A stretch of 56,235 nucleotides of DNA from Paenalicyclobacillus cellulosilyticus (GCF_014647315.1 NZ_BMOY01000017.1:1-56235), one strand, 5' to 3'; positions 32,941-43,020 are shown, counted from the first letter of the stretch. Translations and numbers: made by a program. Notes: a model not told the origin generated them from the letters alone.

Positions 32941-33639
32941 TCACTTGTGCAGCCCGCACTCCGTCTTGTTGAAACCGGCCCACCGCCCCGCGCGCGGGTC
33001 CTCCCCCGGTTTGACCGGACGCGTGCAGTGGGAGCAGCCGATGCTCGGGTATCCCTGGTCGTGCAACGGGTTGTACGGGACGCCGTGATCGTGAATGTAG
33101 CGCCAAACCTGCTTGTGGGTCCACAGCGCGAGCGGATTGACCTTGACCAGGCCGAACTTTTTATCCATCTCGAACACCTGGGCGTTCGCCCGCGTCGGCG
33201 CCTGTTCGCGCCGGATGCCCGTGATCCAGCCGTCGTAGTCCTTCAGGATGCGCGTGAGCGGCTGAACCTTGCGCAGGTTGCAGCACAGGTCCGGGTCGCG
33301 CGACCACAGCGCCTCGCCGTACTGGGCGGCCTGTTCCGCGAGCGTCAACTCCGGCCGCACCTGGATGAGATGCGGGATGTTGTACTTCTCCTTCGCCCGC
33401 TCAATCAATGCGTACGTCTCCGGAAACAAGACGTCGGTGTCGAGATAGAACACGTGCGTCTGCGGCGCAATCGACATCAGCATGTCGAGCAGGACCATGT
33501 CTTCGGCGCCGAAGCTGCAGGCAAACGTCAGGCGCGGGATTTTCTCCACCGCCACCTTCAGGATCTCCTGCGGTTCCGCGTGCTCCATGGTCTTGGCTAA
33601 CGCCTCGATTTCCGCCGGGCTCAACACGGTCGTCGGCAC
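32941..33639 (-). CDS. cysH: Adenylylsulfate reductase, thioredoxin-dependent
   Basis: 232 residues from GTG 33639 behind AGAGGGTG. The CysH fold reduces activated sulfate to sulfite. Paired cysteines CCNLRKV near residue 119 and CSHCTRP near 202 form the [4Fe-4S] cluster typical of APS reductases rather than PAPS reductases, and the catalytic cysteine is in the C-terminal ECGLHK. The P-loop-like start of the fold is [16 protein letters not shown], and the substrate loop [12 protein letters not shown] is intact. As first gene of the operon it sits behind an AT-rich palindrome that may be an operator. APS use explains why no APS kinase gene accompanies it. Confidence 0.96.
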   Translation of the reverse strand: MPTTVLSPAEIEALAKTMEHAEPQEILKVAVEKIPRLTFACSFGAEDMVLLDMLMSIAPQTHVFYLDTDVLFPETYALIERAKEKYNIPHLIQVRPELTLAEQAAQYGEALWSRDPDLCCNLRKVQPLTRILKDYDGWITGIRREQAPTRANAQVFEMDKKFGLVKVNPLALWTHKQVWRYIHDHGVPYNPLHDQGYPSIGCSHCTRPVKPGEDPRAGRWAGFNKTECGLHK

Positions 33640-33662
33640 AGCTTACACCCTCTATTCCGATT

Positions 33663-33677
33663 AATATAGTCTATATT
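33663..33677. promoter_or_regulatory. Palindrome upstream of cysH
   Basis: AATATAG-T-CTATATT, a perfect 7-bp inverted repeat, lies 24-38 bp upstream of the cysH start in an AT-rich patch flanked by GC-rich DNA. It probably overlaps the promoter; the -35 may be TTCGAC (33686-33681), but no -10 fits cleanly. A sulfur-responsive repressor such as CymR is one candidate, without a confirmed consensus match. Confidence 0.5.
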
Positions 33678-33758
33678 CGTGTCGAAGTGAGTGTACCGCG
33701 CCAAGGCGCCAGCGTCAAGGGTTTTCTCATCCGCTGGGCGCGGCGGGCAGGGCCGCGT

Positions 33759-35333
33759 TCACCCTTCGCCCGCGAGCGCCTGCACCAGCGCCTGAAAGCG
33801 GGCAAACCGCGCCGCGAGGGCGGCATGCGCTTCGGGGTCGGGACGAACGACCGCCGCATCCACCGTCGCCCGGCCGCGCTCCGCCGCCTCTGCCCACGTC
33901 CATGCCCCCGTGGCCACGTGCGCCAACGCGACGGCCCCGAGCAGCGAGGCGTCCACATCCGCCTGCACCTGCACCGGGATGCCGAACAAGTCGGCCGTCC
34001 ATTGCACCACCCATCCGGTGCGGAACAGCTTGCCGGACAAAATGACCACCTCGGGTCGCCCGGCACCCGCCATGACGCGCGTCGCAATCCAATATAAGTT
34101 GAACAAAATGCCTTCGACCCCGGCCCGCATCCAGTGGGCTGGCGTGTGGTGCAGGCGCAGGCCTATCCATGCCGCCCGCGCCCTGGCATCCCACAAAGGA
34201 GCCCGTTCCCCCGTGACGTACGGAAGGCAGAACAGCGCCGGGTCACTGGCCTTTGCGGCCGCTGCCAGCAGGCGGGCGAAGCCGTCCGCCGCGGCCGTGC
34301 CTGCCGCACCATCGCCGGTGACCGCACCTGCGGTCCCCGCCGCCACGGATCCCTGGGCCGGGCCGTCGCACGCCGCCTGCCAGAGCGCCGCCCACCCCTG
34401 GTACAGCCAGTCGATCACGACGCCGCCGCTGTTGGTCGGTGCGCCGACGACCCACCGCCCAGGCGCCAGCGGGTAGCTGAACAGCCGCGCCGACTCGTCG
34501 GCCACCGGGCGGCTCGCGCCGGTCCGCACCGCGCCGCTGGTGCCGACGGTCAGCACCATGACCGACGCATCCACGACCCCTGCGCCCAGATTGGCGAGGA
34601 CCCCGTCCGACGCCCCGATGGTCACCGGCGTGCCGGGGGTAAGACCTGCTTCGCGCAGCCAGCCGTCGTCCGGGACCGGGCGGGTGTAGGTGGTCGGCAC
34701 CACGCGCGACAACCGCGCGGGCGTCACCCCGGCCAAAGCCAGGGCGGGTGCGTGCCACGCCCCGGATGCGACGTCCAATAAGCCCGTCGCGCCCGCCATG
34801 GCCGCGTCGATGCACCACTCCCCGAACGCATGCCACCAGACCCATTCCTTCAAAGAGACGAAGCGGGCGGCCCGCTGGTGTACGCCAGGCTGTGCCCGTT
34901 GCAGCCACATCAGCTTGGACAGGGGCGTCATGGCGTGGATGGGCGCGCCGGTGGCGCGGTAGATATCCCGGCCGCATCCGGTATCCCACAGCGCGGCAGC
35001 ATCGTCCGCCGCGCGGGCGTCCATCCACGTCATGGCCCGCGTCAACGGGCGCCCGTCGGCAGCGACGGCCAGCAGGCTGTGCATGGCGGAGCTGAACGCC
35101 ACGCGCGCGACCGGCCGCCCCGTTGCTTGCGCCGCCTGCACCACTGCGGCGAGCACCCGGCGGACGCGCGTCAACACCTCCTCCGGGTCCTGTTCGGCTG
35201 CCCCGTCGGCCGCCACCTGCGTCTCCAACCGCTCTTCCGCTCTGGCCACCTCCCGGCCTGCCTCATCGACCGCGATGGCCTTGACGGACGTCGTCCCGAT
35301 GTCTATCGCGACGCTGCATTCGTTCGTCCGCAA
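33759..35333 (-). CDS. Gluconokinase (FGGY family)
   Basis: 524 residues if it starts at TTG 35333, which places SVAIDIGTTSVKAIAVDE near the N-terminus as usual; the ribosome binding site (GAGAGAGG) is moderate. FGGY kinases have two actin-like domains; here the first has FSSAMHSLLAVAADGRPLT and MTWMDARAADDAAAL, the latter typical of gluconate kinases (GntK), and the second has VTIGASDGVLANLGAGVVD, VLTVGTSGAVR and the family signature GVEGILFNLYWI. An Ala/Gly/Asp-rich insertion of about 30 residues sits near 340. The reaction gives 6-phosphogluconate. No gluconate permease or 6-phosphogluconate dehydrogenase is adjacent. Confidence 0.92.
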   Translation of the reverse strand: MRTNECSVAIDIGTTSVKAIAVDEAGREVARAEERLETQVAADGAAEQDPEEVLTRVRRVLAAVVQAAQATGRPVARVAFSSAMHSLLAVAADGRPLTRAMTWMDARAADDAAALWDTGCGRDIYRATGAPIHAMTPLSKLMWLQRAQPGVHQRAARFVSLKEWVWWHAFGEWCIDAAMAGATGLLDVASGAWHAPALALAGVTPARLSRVVPTTYTRPVPDDGWLREAGLTPGTPVTIGASDGVLANLGAGVVDASVMVLTVGTSGAVRTGASRPVADESARLFSYPLAPGRWVVGAPTNSGGVVIDWLYQGWAALWQAACDGPAQGSVAAGTAGAVTGDGAAGTAAADGFARLLAAAAKASDPALFCLPYVTGERAPLWDARARAAWIGLRLHHTPAHWMRAGVEGILFNLYWIATRVMAGAGRPEVVILSGKLFRTGWVVQWTADLFGIPVQVQADVDASLLGAVALAHVATGAWTWAEAAERGRATVDAAVVRPDPEAHAALAARFARFQALVQALAGEG

Positions 35334-35514
35334 CCTCTCTCGCCCCCTGTCGCACGCTGCTGCAAGCCGCGCGCCGGACGGCCAGGACATCCGTCCGTTG
35401 CACGCCGCCGCCTGCTTGAATGAATTGGTGGTGGGAAGCCGCGATGCGGCCGGCCGCTCGCCGCGCCGCCCCGGCTTCCTGAAACGTCACCGCGCAGTGA
35501 AGGAGGTATGTCTC

Positions 35515-35634
35515 ATGGACGGTGTGTTCGGCGGTTACACACGCTGGGCGGTCGTGTTCCTCATCATCTTCGTGCTGTTCTTCCTGCTCATCCCGTACGG
35601 CACGGTCACGACCTGCACCACCACCACCGTCTGA
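35515..35634 (+). CDS. Small single-pass membrane protein, YjcZ/sporulation-like
   Basis: 39 residues from ATG 35515 with AAGGAGG seven bases upstream. A Gly/Tyr-containing start (MDGVFGGYTRW) leads into a strongly hydrophobic helix (AVVFLIIFVLFFLLIPYG) and a Thr/Cys tail. The layout resembles the YjcZ-type small proteins of spore formers, but the tail differs, so the family call is tentative. It is a stand-alone gene divergent from gluconokinase and convergent with the Nudix gene. Confidence 0.65.
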   Translation: MDGVFGGYTRWAVVFLIIFVLFFLLIPYGTVTTCTTTTV

Positions 35635-35715
35635 GCCGGCGTGAGGCTACCTGGCCATCGAGCAGGAGGGGGCGCGGTACTGCCCCGCGCCCCGGTGCCT
35701 TTGTGCCACATCTTG

Positions 35716-36222
35716 TCACCTTTGCGCCACCACCCACGCCGGATCCAGCGGCAGGCGCTCGTACGCCCGGATCCGACCGTCGACCCCGTAGGTGAACGCG
35801 TGCTCCACCGGCGGTTCGCCGCCGAGCATATGGTCCAAATAGTACGGAATGTTCGCCACCACATCCGCCGCTTGCCGCACCCACGAGATGGGCTTCCACG
35901 CCAACTCCCCTTCATCACACGGCAGCACCTCGCGCACCGGCGCTTCCGCCGTGAACAGGTACATCCCTTCCGCACCATCCCACGTCACGATGCCGCGAAA
36001 CCGCACCGCGGGGAGGACGAGGCCGGTCTCTTCACGCACCTCGCGTACGCACGCCGCCACCGGGGTTTCACCGGGATCGATCTTGCCGCCCACCCCGTTC
36101 CACAAGCCGCGGTTCGGCGGCCGCCGGCGGTGGAGCAACAGCAGGTCGTCTCCGTGGCGGATGAAGCAGATAGTGTAGCGCAACACGGCGGGCATCCGCC
36201 GCGCACTGCCGCTGTCGGTCAT
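35716..36222 (-). CDS. Nudix hydrolase
   Basis: 168 residues from ATG 36222 behind CGGAGGGA; the in-frame extension to 36249 lacks a site. The Nudix box is complete: [20 protein letters not shown] followed by TGL. The preceding [20 protein letters not shown] is typical of the MutT/8-oxo-dGTP diphosphatase branch, which cleans oxidised nucleotides, and [21 protein letters not shown] follows the usual strand order. Substrate specificity cannot be told from the motif. The C-terminal [20 protein letters not shown] segment suggests a compact enzyme of about 160 residues. Confidence 0.9.
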   Translation of the reverse strand: MTDSGSARRMPAVLRYTICFIRHGDDLLLLHRRRPPNRGLWNGVGGKIDPGETPVAACVREVREETGLVLPAVRFRGIVTWDGAEGMYLFTAEAPVREVLPCDEGELAWKPISWVRQAADVVANIPYYLDHMLGGEPPVEHAFTYGVDGRIRAYERLPLDPAWVVAQR

Positions 36223-36428
36223 GGCTTGTCCCTCCGCACACTGCGCCACGGCTCGCGCGAGATTTGCGCCGCCGTGCGTCCCACCTGTAGCGTACCAGAC
36301 GCGGGTCGCAAACCGGAAGGGGTGCCCAGTGGCAGCGCGCGATCGCGCTCATCCTTGGCGAGCGGCCGCTCCGGAAGGAGAAGGCATCCGGCGCCCGCCG
36401 GGATGAAGCTGCCGCCATGGCCCCGCCG

Positions 36429-37247
36429 TCACGGCAGGTAACGGCGCAGCGCGTCCCGCACCTCCCGGTAGGTGAGGAGGACAAATTCCCCGAGAGCGCG
36501 GCGGACGTCCGGATGACGCAATGCCGCAAAATCGGCATAACGCCGCTCCCAGTCCGGCAATCGCTGCGCCTCCGGCGTCGGCACCGCCGCATGGTGGATG
36601 AGGTGGTATACGCCAGGTCCCAGCCGGGTCAAGGTATCGACATACCATGCGGCTCTGTCCTCCGCCGCGACGGCGTATGTGTCGACCAAGCGCACCGCAG
36701 GGAGAGGGAACTCAGCCATGATCCGCGCCAACGCGTCCGCCATGTCCCGGGGCAAGCCCCGGGCATGAAAGTCGTCCGTCCACAGGGCGGGCACACGGAA
36801 CTCGAGCGCGAGGCGGGCGTACACCTCCGCCAGGTCCGGCCGCAACACCGCACCCATGTGGGTGTCGATGTGGGTGATGTCCAACCCCAACCGCTGCAAG
36901 AACACCATCTGCGCCCGCAGTTCCCGCTCTGCGTCACCTGGATCGATGTGCTGCCACGCTGCCTCGAGCGTGGGCCAGAAGTAACCCTGGGCATCGGTCA
37001 AGCTGCTCTCCCCGGTGAGCGGCCGCATACGCGGGAAAGCCCATTCGCTGGTCAGCACCAGGTGCACACCGAGATCGCCCGTACGGATCTGCGGCGCCCA
37101 AGCACCGGGCGCCATGACGGACCCGGTGGGAAACCCAAGCTCCAGATACGCCCGGTTGCCCGCCTCCGTCATCCCCAGATCGTCGTGGTGCACGAGGATG
37201 GCACGCTTCCCGGCAAGCCCCATGTCCTCCCACAGCTTGTTCTGCAC
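36429..37247 (-). CDS. ChbG/YdjC-family carbohydrate deacetylase
   Basis: 272 residues from GTG 37247 with GAGGAG about 11 bases upstream. YdjC-like enzymes remove acetyl groups from chito-oligosaccharides or related acetylated sugars. The metal motif AILVHHDDLGMTEAGNRA sits near residue 18, GVHLVLTSEW and ITHIDTHMGAVLRPD (DTHMG near 128) supply the second ligand set, and VYHLIHHAA is the C-terminal histidine motif. It is divergent from the second DUF4855 gene, sharing a 105-bp intergenic region; both are consistent with handling acetylated amino-sugar polymers. Confidence 0.92.
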   Translation of the reverse strand: MQNKLWEDMGLAGKRAILVHHDDLGMTEAGNRAYLELGFPTGSVMAPGAWAPQIRTGDLGVHLVLTSEWAFPRMRPLTGESSLTDAQGYFWPTLEAAWQHIDPGDAERELRAQMVFLQRLGLDITHIDTHMGAVLRPDLAEVYARLALEFRVPALWTDDFHARGLPRDMADALARIMAEFPLPAVRLVDTYAVAAEDRAAWYVDTLTRLGPGVYHLIHHAAVPTPEAQRLPDWERRYADFAALRHPDVRRALGEFVLLTYREVRDALRRYLP

Positions 37248-37352
37248 GAAATTCTCATCTCCTCAGGCAGGTATCCTGATCCCGCACCCATCATGTTGGA
37301 CATACTGCTTGCCATTCCTGCACATACTGCACGCCAGCAGGAGATGGACACG

Positions 37353-39194
37353 ATGCACACCGCATGGCGACACGCGCTGGCCGCGTTCGGGGCGTTCTTC
37401 GTCGTGGCCCTGACCCTTGCCGCTTCCGCACCCGCCGTTCGGACGCAAGCCGCCCCGGTGGCGGCGGCCGCGGACGTCGATCTCGCCCGCGGACGGCCCT
37501 ACATGATCACCACCACCCTGCCCGACCGCTGGCTGCACCATGTGGAGGCCGTGTGTTTCCCGGATACCGGGCACCGATTGACCGACGGCGAGATTGGCCC
37601 GATGGACTGGACGTTTCACGGTCCGTGGGTGGGATTCCTGCGCCAGGAACGGCGGGACGTGGTGCTGGACCTGGGCGCCGTCCGCACCATCCACCAGCTG
37701 TCCGCCTGGTTCCTGCAGGACCGCCGAGGCGGGATCCGGTTCCCGAAAGAGGTGGCATTCGCCGTCGCCACGCAGCCCGGCTTGTGGCAGACGCTTGGCC
37801 GTGTGCCTACGCGCATCCCGCTGTACGCGCCGGGGCCGGTGCGGCAAGCGTTCACCCTCGGCGACCTGTGCGTGGCCGCCCGCTATGTGCGGGTTTCCTT
37901 CACCCCGGAGGTGTGGTGTTTTCTCAGCGAAGTGGCGTGCATCGGCACGCCTTCCGTCTTGCGCGGCACCCCCGTGGCGGTACCCAGTCTCGCCATGTCG
38001 GTGCGCGACCGCGGGTACCTGCCGGCCAGCCTGCCTGTGCTGCACGGCCGCCGGCATGAGGTGTTGATCTACAACGGATATGTGCCCCGCCATCCCAGCG
38101 TCGGACACTGGACGAGCCAGATGTTCCTGCCGTACGTCGCATATATCGACCCGCAGGGCCACGTGCGCGACTGGCTGTTCGACACCTTCCTGTTTCTCCC
38201 TTTCACCTGCGGGCCGAGCGGCGGCCGCTACGCATACGGTTCCGCCACCCAGGCCGACTGGCGTTGGTATGTGGATCAGTTGTTCACGCCGGGCACCCAG
38301 TTGGCGGCGCTCGATCACGCCGTCGCCACGGCGGAAGCCGCATTGCACCAGCGCGGTCGCCAGGTGTCCGTCGTGTTGGCCATCCCGTTCCCTGGGCGGA
38401 CGGACCGGTTCCTGGCCGGACTGCCGCTCGACCCGGCGCAGGTCGGACACCCGCGGTCGCTCGCCGAGCGGGCCGCCGTCATCGAGGATTACGTCCGCGA
38501 CGTGCTTGCGCATTGGCGGCGCGCCCACTTCCCCCACCTGTCGCTCGCCGGGTTTTATTGGCTGGCGGAGAGCATCCCCGAAGCCGAGTCGCCGGACGAA
38601 CACCGGCTGATCCGCTTGGCCAGTGCGATTGTCCACGCAGCCGGCCCGTACGCGTTCGATTGGATCCCGTTTCACGAATCGGAAGGTTTTCGGACATGGC
38701 GGGAGGACGGGTTCGACGATGTGCTCATGCAGCCGAATTACGCGTTTGACGCCGGTCCGGACCGCTTGGCCAACAACGCGTGGCTGGCCAGAAAGTACGG
38801 TCTCGGGGTCGAGATGGAGATGGATTGGCGCGTGTTGCGCCGCGATCCCGAGGGAGATGCCGCGCGCCGCCGCTACCAGGACTACCTCGACGCCGCTTAC
38901 CGGTACGGCTACCGACAGACCCTGCTCGCCTGGTACCAGGGATACCAGGTGTTGCGCGCCGCCATGCTGAGCCCAGATCCGGCCATCCGCCGCATTTACG
39001 ACGATACGTACCTCTTCGTGCGGCGGCGCCATGGCTCGTCGCATCGAGCGGCTCACCTTAGCCCATACTACGGACGCACCGCACGCGCGTGCGGTTACGG
39101 CGCACGGCCGCGTGGTCCAGGGCGCGCATCGCCACAAACGACAGACTCAGCCGAAGGAAACCAACTCAGCCGAAGGGATACAGAGACATGTTGA
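37353..39194 (+). CDS. Secreted DUF4855 family protein (second of two)
   Basis: 613 residues from ATG 37353, nine bases after AGGAG; an ATG at 37344 is possible. Residues 1-35 are a signal peptide. A discoidin-like domain (about 40-195: LARGRPYMITTTLPD, PDTGHRLTDGEIGP, LDLGAVRTIHQLSAWFLQD) is followed by the DUF4855 region (about 215-555: LIYNGYVPRHP, LFDTFLFLPF, VVLAIPFPG, LAGFYWLAES, GVEMEMDWRVL). It shares fold and motif order with the paralogue at 10526-12139. A tail of about 60 basic residues after the family end (DDTYLFVRR) is unusual and overlaps the next gene by seven bases, so the true reading frame end may have shifted. Confidence 0.9.
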   Translation: MHTAWRHALAAFGAFFVVALTLAASAPAVRTQAAPVAAAADVDLARGRPYMITTTLPDRWLHHVEAVCFPDTGHRLTDGEIGPMDWTFHGPWVGFLRQERRDVVLDLGAVRTIHQLSAWFLQDRRGGIRFPKEVAFAVATQPGLWQTLGRVPTRIPLYAPGPVRQAFTLGDLCVAARYVRVSFTPEVWCFLSEVACIGTPSVLRGTPVAVPSLAMSVRDRGYLPASLPVLHGRRHEVLIYNGYVPRHPSVGHWTSQMFLPYVAYIDPQGHVRDWLFDTFLFLPFTCGPSGGRYAYGSATQADWRWYVDQLFTPGTQLAALDHAVATAEAALHQRGRQVSVVLAIPFPGRTDRFLAGLPLDPAQVGHPRSLAERAAVIEDYVRDVLAHWRRAHFPHLSLAGFYWLAESIPEAESPDEHRLIRLASAIVHAAGPYAFDWIPFHESEGFRTWREDGFDDVLMQPNYAFDAGPDRLANNAWLARKYGLGVEMEMDWRVLRRDPEGDAARRRYQDYLDAAYRYGYRQTLLAWYQGYQVLRAAMLSPDPAIRRIYDDTYLFVRRRHGSSHRAAHLSPYYGRTARACGYGARPRGPGRASPQTTDSAEGNQLSRRDTETC

Positions 39195-40060
39195 CACGAG
39201 GCGTCACCTGGCAAGAGGTGTTGTTCCAATCCCTCATCGCGTTCTTTGTGCTGTTCGTCCTGGCGCGACTGCTGGGCAAGCGCCAAGTGGCGCAGCTGAC
39301 GATGTTCGACTACATCGCCGGCATCACCATCGGCAACATCGCCGCCGCCTGGTCGCTGGACGAGGTCCGCAGCATCCACGCCGTCATCAGCCTGTTGGTG
39401 TGGACCGGCTTGGTGTTGCTCCTCGCCTGGATCCAACGCAAGTCGTACCGGGCCCGGGTGGTGTTGGACGGACGGCCGACCGTGGTGATTGAGGGCGGAA
39501 AGGTGTTGGAAGAGAACCTGAAGAAGGCGAACCTGTCGATAGAGGAACTGATGCTCCTCTTGCGGCGCAAGGACGTGTTCAAGCTGGCGGACGTGGAGTA
39601 TGCGGTGTTCGAGACCAACGGCGAGCTGTCCGTGCTGAAAAAGACGTCCGTTCAACCCTTGACGCCCAAGGACGCCGGGATGCTGGTGATGGATGAGGCC
39701 CAGCCGCGGCTGGTGGTCATCGACGGGCATGTGATGAACCGCTCGCTCGAGGAGGCGGGCTACACGAAAGCCTGGTTGTTGGCGGAGTTGAACAAACTGG
39801 GCGCGCGTGACTTCTCCGACGTATTCATGGCGCAAGTGGACGCTCAGGGCAACGTGTACGCAGACTTGTACCAGGATGCCGTCCACCGTCCGCAGGTACC
39901 GGAGCGTCCGCTGTTGCTCGCGCATCTGAAAAAGATGCAAGCCGACTTTGAGTTATGGGCGTTGGAAACGGTCGACAAAGAGGCAAAGGCGTTGTACGAG
40001 CGCACGGCCCGGCAATTAAACGATCTTGTGCACAAGGTGGAGCCTCTCCTGCGCCGCTGA
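39188..40060 (+). CDS. DUF421 family membrane protein (YetF/YcaP-like)
   Basis: 290 residues from ATG 39188 behind CGAAGGGA. Three transmembrane segments (about 8-28, 38-55 and 60-80) with LLGKRQVAQLTMFDYIAGITIGNIAA split as LARLLGKRQVAQLTMFDY and AGITIGNIAAAWSL are the family hallmark. The cytoplasmic part (85-235) carries two copies of the DUF421 alpha/beta unit: RPTVVIEGGKVLEENL and PRLVVIDGHVMNRSLEEAG. A coiled C-terminal region follows (240-290). Relatives in Bacillus influence spore membrane properties and germination. It overlaps the DUF4855 gene upstream by seven bases and stands 83 bp before the TauE gene. Confidence 0.93.
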   Translation: MLTRGVTWQEVLFQSLIAFFVLFVLARLLGKRQVAQLTMFDYIAGITIGNIAAAWSLDEVRSIHAVISLLVWTGLVLLLAWIQRKSYRARVVLDGRPTVVIEGGKVLEENLKKANLSIEELMLLLRRKDVFKLADVEYAVFETNGELSVLKKTSVQPLTPKDAGMLVMDEAQPRLVVIDGHVMNRSLEEAGYTKAWLLAELNKLGARDFSDVFMAQVDAQGNVYADLYQDAVHRPQVPERPLLLAHLKKMQADFELWALETVDKEAKALYERTARQLNDLVHKVEPLLRR

Positions 40061-40143
40061 AACTTCGACAGCGTCTGCCGCCGTTCGTCGTGAGGTCAGA
40101 CCTTTCTGTTCAACCAACCCGCGAACCGGTACGATAGGAGGGA

Positions 40144-40980
40144 ATGCGTGTCGATGGCGGCGCCGGACGGGCGTCGCGTCGGGAAAGGCGGCCGCGGCGG
40201 ATGCACGTCCATCTTGTTCCCTTTCACCTTTCCATCCTGCTCTTGGCTTTCGGCTTGGCGGCCGGTTTCGTCGATGCCGCGGTAGGAGGCGGCGGCCTCA
40301 TCGCCGTGCCTGGTTTGTTGTTCGTCGGTCTGCCTCCTGCGCTGGCACTGGGGACGAACAAATTCGGCGGCACCCTCGGCGCCGTCACCAGCGCGGTCTC
40401 GTACGCCGTGTCTGGCCGCGTGCACCGGCGCATGGCGTTGACGCTCGCGCCCCTCTCGCTCGCCGGCTCGGTCCTTGGCGCCCTCTTGGTCCATCACCTG
40501 CCCTCCGGCTTCCTCAAGCCGCTCGTCCTGGTTTTGCTCGTGGCGGTCACCGCGTATACGGCCATCCGCAAAGACGCGGGGCGGGTTGCGCGCTACCAAG
40601 GCCTCTCCGTCCGCGCCCGCTGGCTCCTGCCGCCGGCGGCCCTTGGCATCGGGTTTTACGACGGGTTCTTCGGCCCAGGAACCGGCTCGTTTCTCATCAT
40701 GGTGTTCTTGCTCACCGGGTTTGACTTCGTGACCGCGTCAGGAAACGCGAAGGTACTGAACCTGGCGAGCAATCTGGGCGCGCTGTGCACCTTTTTCGCG
40801 CTGCACGCGGTCGATTACGCCGCCGGGGCGGTGCTGGCAGCGGCCATGATGGCGGGCGCGGCGGCGGGATCGCAGGTGGCCATCCGCAAGGGCGCGGCGT
40901 ACCTGCGCCCGTTGTTCATCGGGATGACCAGCCTGCTCGTCCTCCACCAGGCGTGGGTGTGGTGGGCGGCGCGCGGGTGA
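40144..40980 (+). CDS. TauE/SafE family anion transporter
   Basis: 278 residues from ATG 40144, close behind AGGAGG; ATG 40201 just before the first helix is a reasonable alternative. Eight hydrophobic segments are seen. The two family repeats begin LAAGFVDAAVGGGGLIAVP and ALGIGFYDGFFGPGTGSF, the GGGG/GPGTG loops being diagnostic, with LGTNKFGGTLG and ASGNAKVLNLASNLGAL at matching places. Members export sulfite, sulfoacetate or related anions, or import some; the substrate cannot be told here. The gene is not near the sulfate reduction operon. Confidence 0.93.
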   Translation: MRVDGGAGRASRRERRPRRMHVHLVPFHLSILLLAFGLAAGFVDAAVGGGGLIAVPGLLFVGLPPALALGTNKFGGTLGAVTSAVSYAVSGRVHRRMALTLAPLSLAGSVLGALLVHHLPSGFLKPLVLVLLVAVTAYTAIRKDAGRVARYQGLSVRARWLLPPAALGIGFYDGFFGPGTGSFLIMVFLLTGFDFVTASGNAKVLNLASNLGALCTFFALHAVDYAAGAVLAAAMMAGAAAGSQVAIRKGAAYLRPLFIGMTSLLVLHQAWVWWAARG

Positions 40981-40988
40981 GGACCGCC

Positions 40989-42011
<1,023 letters not shown>

Positions 42012-42057
42012 ACGGATACCCCTCTCGCGCGGTATATGGCGTTCAACATCCCTATGT

Positions 42058-43020
42058 TCAATACCCCAGTTTTCGATCCACGACATTCTCGAGCCGCTCT
42101 CCGTTGACAAACCGGCGGATGTTGCGCTCGAGCAATTGAAACCGGCGCTCCGTCTTCGTCGGCGACACCCCCGCCGAATGGGAGGTGATGATGACGTTCT
42201 CGAGCCCCCACAGCGGATTGTCGGGCGGCAGCGGCTCCTCGGCCGTGACGTCAAGCCCTGCCCCGCCGAGCCGGCCCGTGGACAGCGCCGCGACGAGCGC
42301 CGATTCATCCACCGAACCGCCGCGGCCGATGTTCACAAACACTGCACCCGGCTTGAATTTGGCAAATCGCTCCGCAGAGAAAAACCCGCGCGTCTCCGGC
42401 GTCAGCGGCAAAGCCGAGACGACGAAGTCCGCATGCGGCAACACGTCGTCGACGTGAGCGGTGTCGTACAACTCGTCGACGTACGGCGGCGAGGTGGTCA
42501 CCTGGCGCTTGACCCCGATGACATGCGCGCCGAGCGCCTTGGCCCGCACCGCCACCTCCTTGCCGATGTCGCCGAGGCCCACCACCAGCACCGTCGCATC
42601 CTGCACCTGCAGGCAGTCCCGGCTTGGCTTCCACACCCGTTGGTGCTGCTGATCGCGGTGGATGTGAATCCGCCTGGCAAACGCCATCATAAGGGCGATG
42701 GCGTGCTCCGCGCCCGGGATGCCGAACACCCCGCTCGAGTTGGTGAGGACGACCTCCGGCCGGAGTTTCGGATTGTCCGCATAGCCATTGGCCCCCGCGC
42801 TGGGCAGTTGCAACCACCGCAGCTTCGGCATGGCATCCAACATCTCGTCCGTCGGCCAACCGACGAATGCGTCTGCCTCCTGCAACACCTCCGGCGGCAC
42901 CTCGCGGCCAGCCGCCTCGATGAACGTCACATCCGGAAACGCAGCCTTCAATTCAGAGACCTTATCCGCAGGCAGCGTCCATTCGCCGCGGTAATTGAAG
43001 ACGATGTGGATACTCGACAT
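42058..43020 (-). CDS. D-isomer specific 2-hydroxyacid dehydrogenase
   Basis: 320 residues from ATG 43020 with AAGGA eight bases upstream. The enzyme interconverts a 2-hydroxy acid and a 2-oxo acid with NAD(P)H. The NAD-binding motif VLVVGLGDIGKEVAVRAKAL is near residue 145, and the catalytic triad is present: Arg in VNIGRGGSVDE, Glu in LDVTAEEPLPPDNPLW and His in IITSHSAG. The N-terminal part (WLQLPSAGANGYAD) matches the glyoxylate/hydroxypyruvate-reductase-like branch more than phosphoglycerate dehydrogenase. It precedes the zinc dehydrogenase gene on the same strand, a likely two-gene unit for sugar-acid metabolism. Confidence 0.94.
   Translation of the reverse strand: MSSIHIVFNYRGEWTLPADKVSELKAAFPDVTFIEAAGREVPPEVLQEADAFVGWPTDEMLDAMPKLRWLQLPSAGANGYADNPKLRPEVVLTNSSGVFGIPGAEHAIALMMAFARRIHIHRDQQHQRVWKPSRDCLQVQDATVLVVGLGDIGKEVAVRAKALGAHVIGVKRQVTTSPPYVDELYDTAHVDDVLPHADFVVSALPLTPETRGFFSAERFAKFKPGAVFVNIGRGGSVDESALVAALSTGRLGGAGLDVTAEEPLPPDNPLWGLENVIITSHSAGVSPTKTERRFQLLERNIRRFVNGERLENVVDRKLGY

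Noticed and set aside
36417-37352. N-terminal extension of the second DUF4855 protein to 36417
   Set aside because: The first 310 or so residues are antisense to the ChbG gene; the signal peptide and ribosome binding site define the start at 37353.
37263-39137. Minus-strand open frame of 624 codons opposite the second DUF4855 gene
   Set aside because: The product lacks known motifs, whereas the + strand protein has a signal peptide and family motifs shared with its paralogue.
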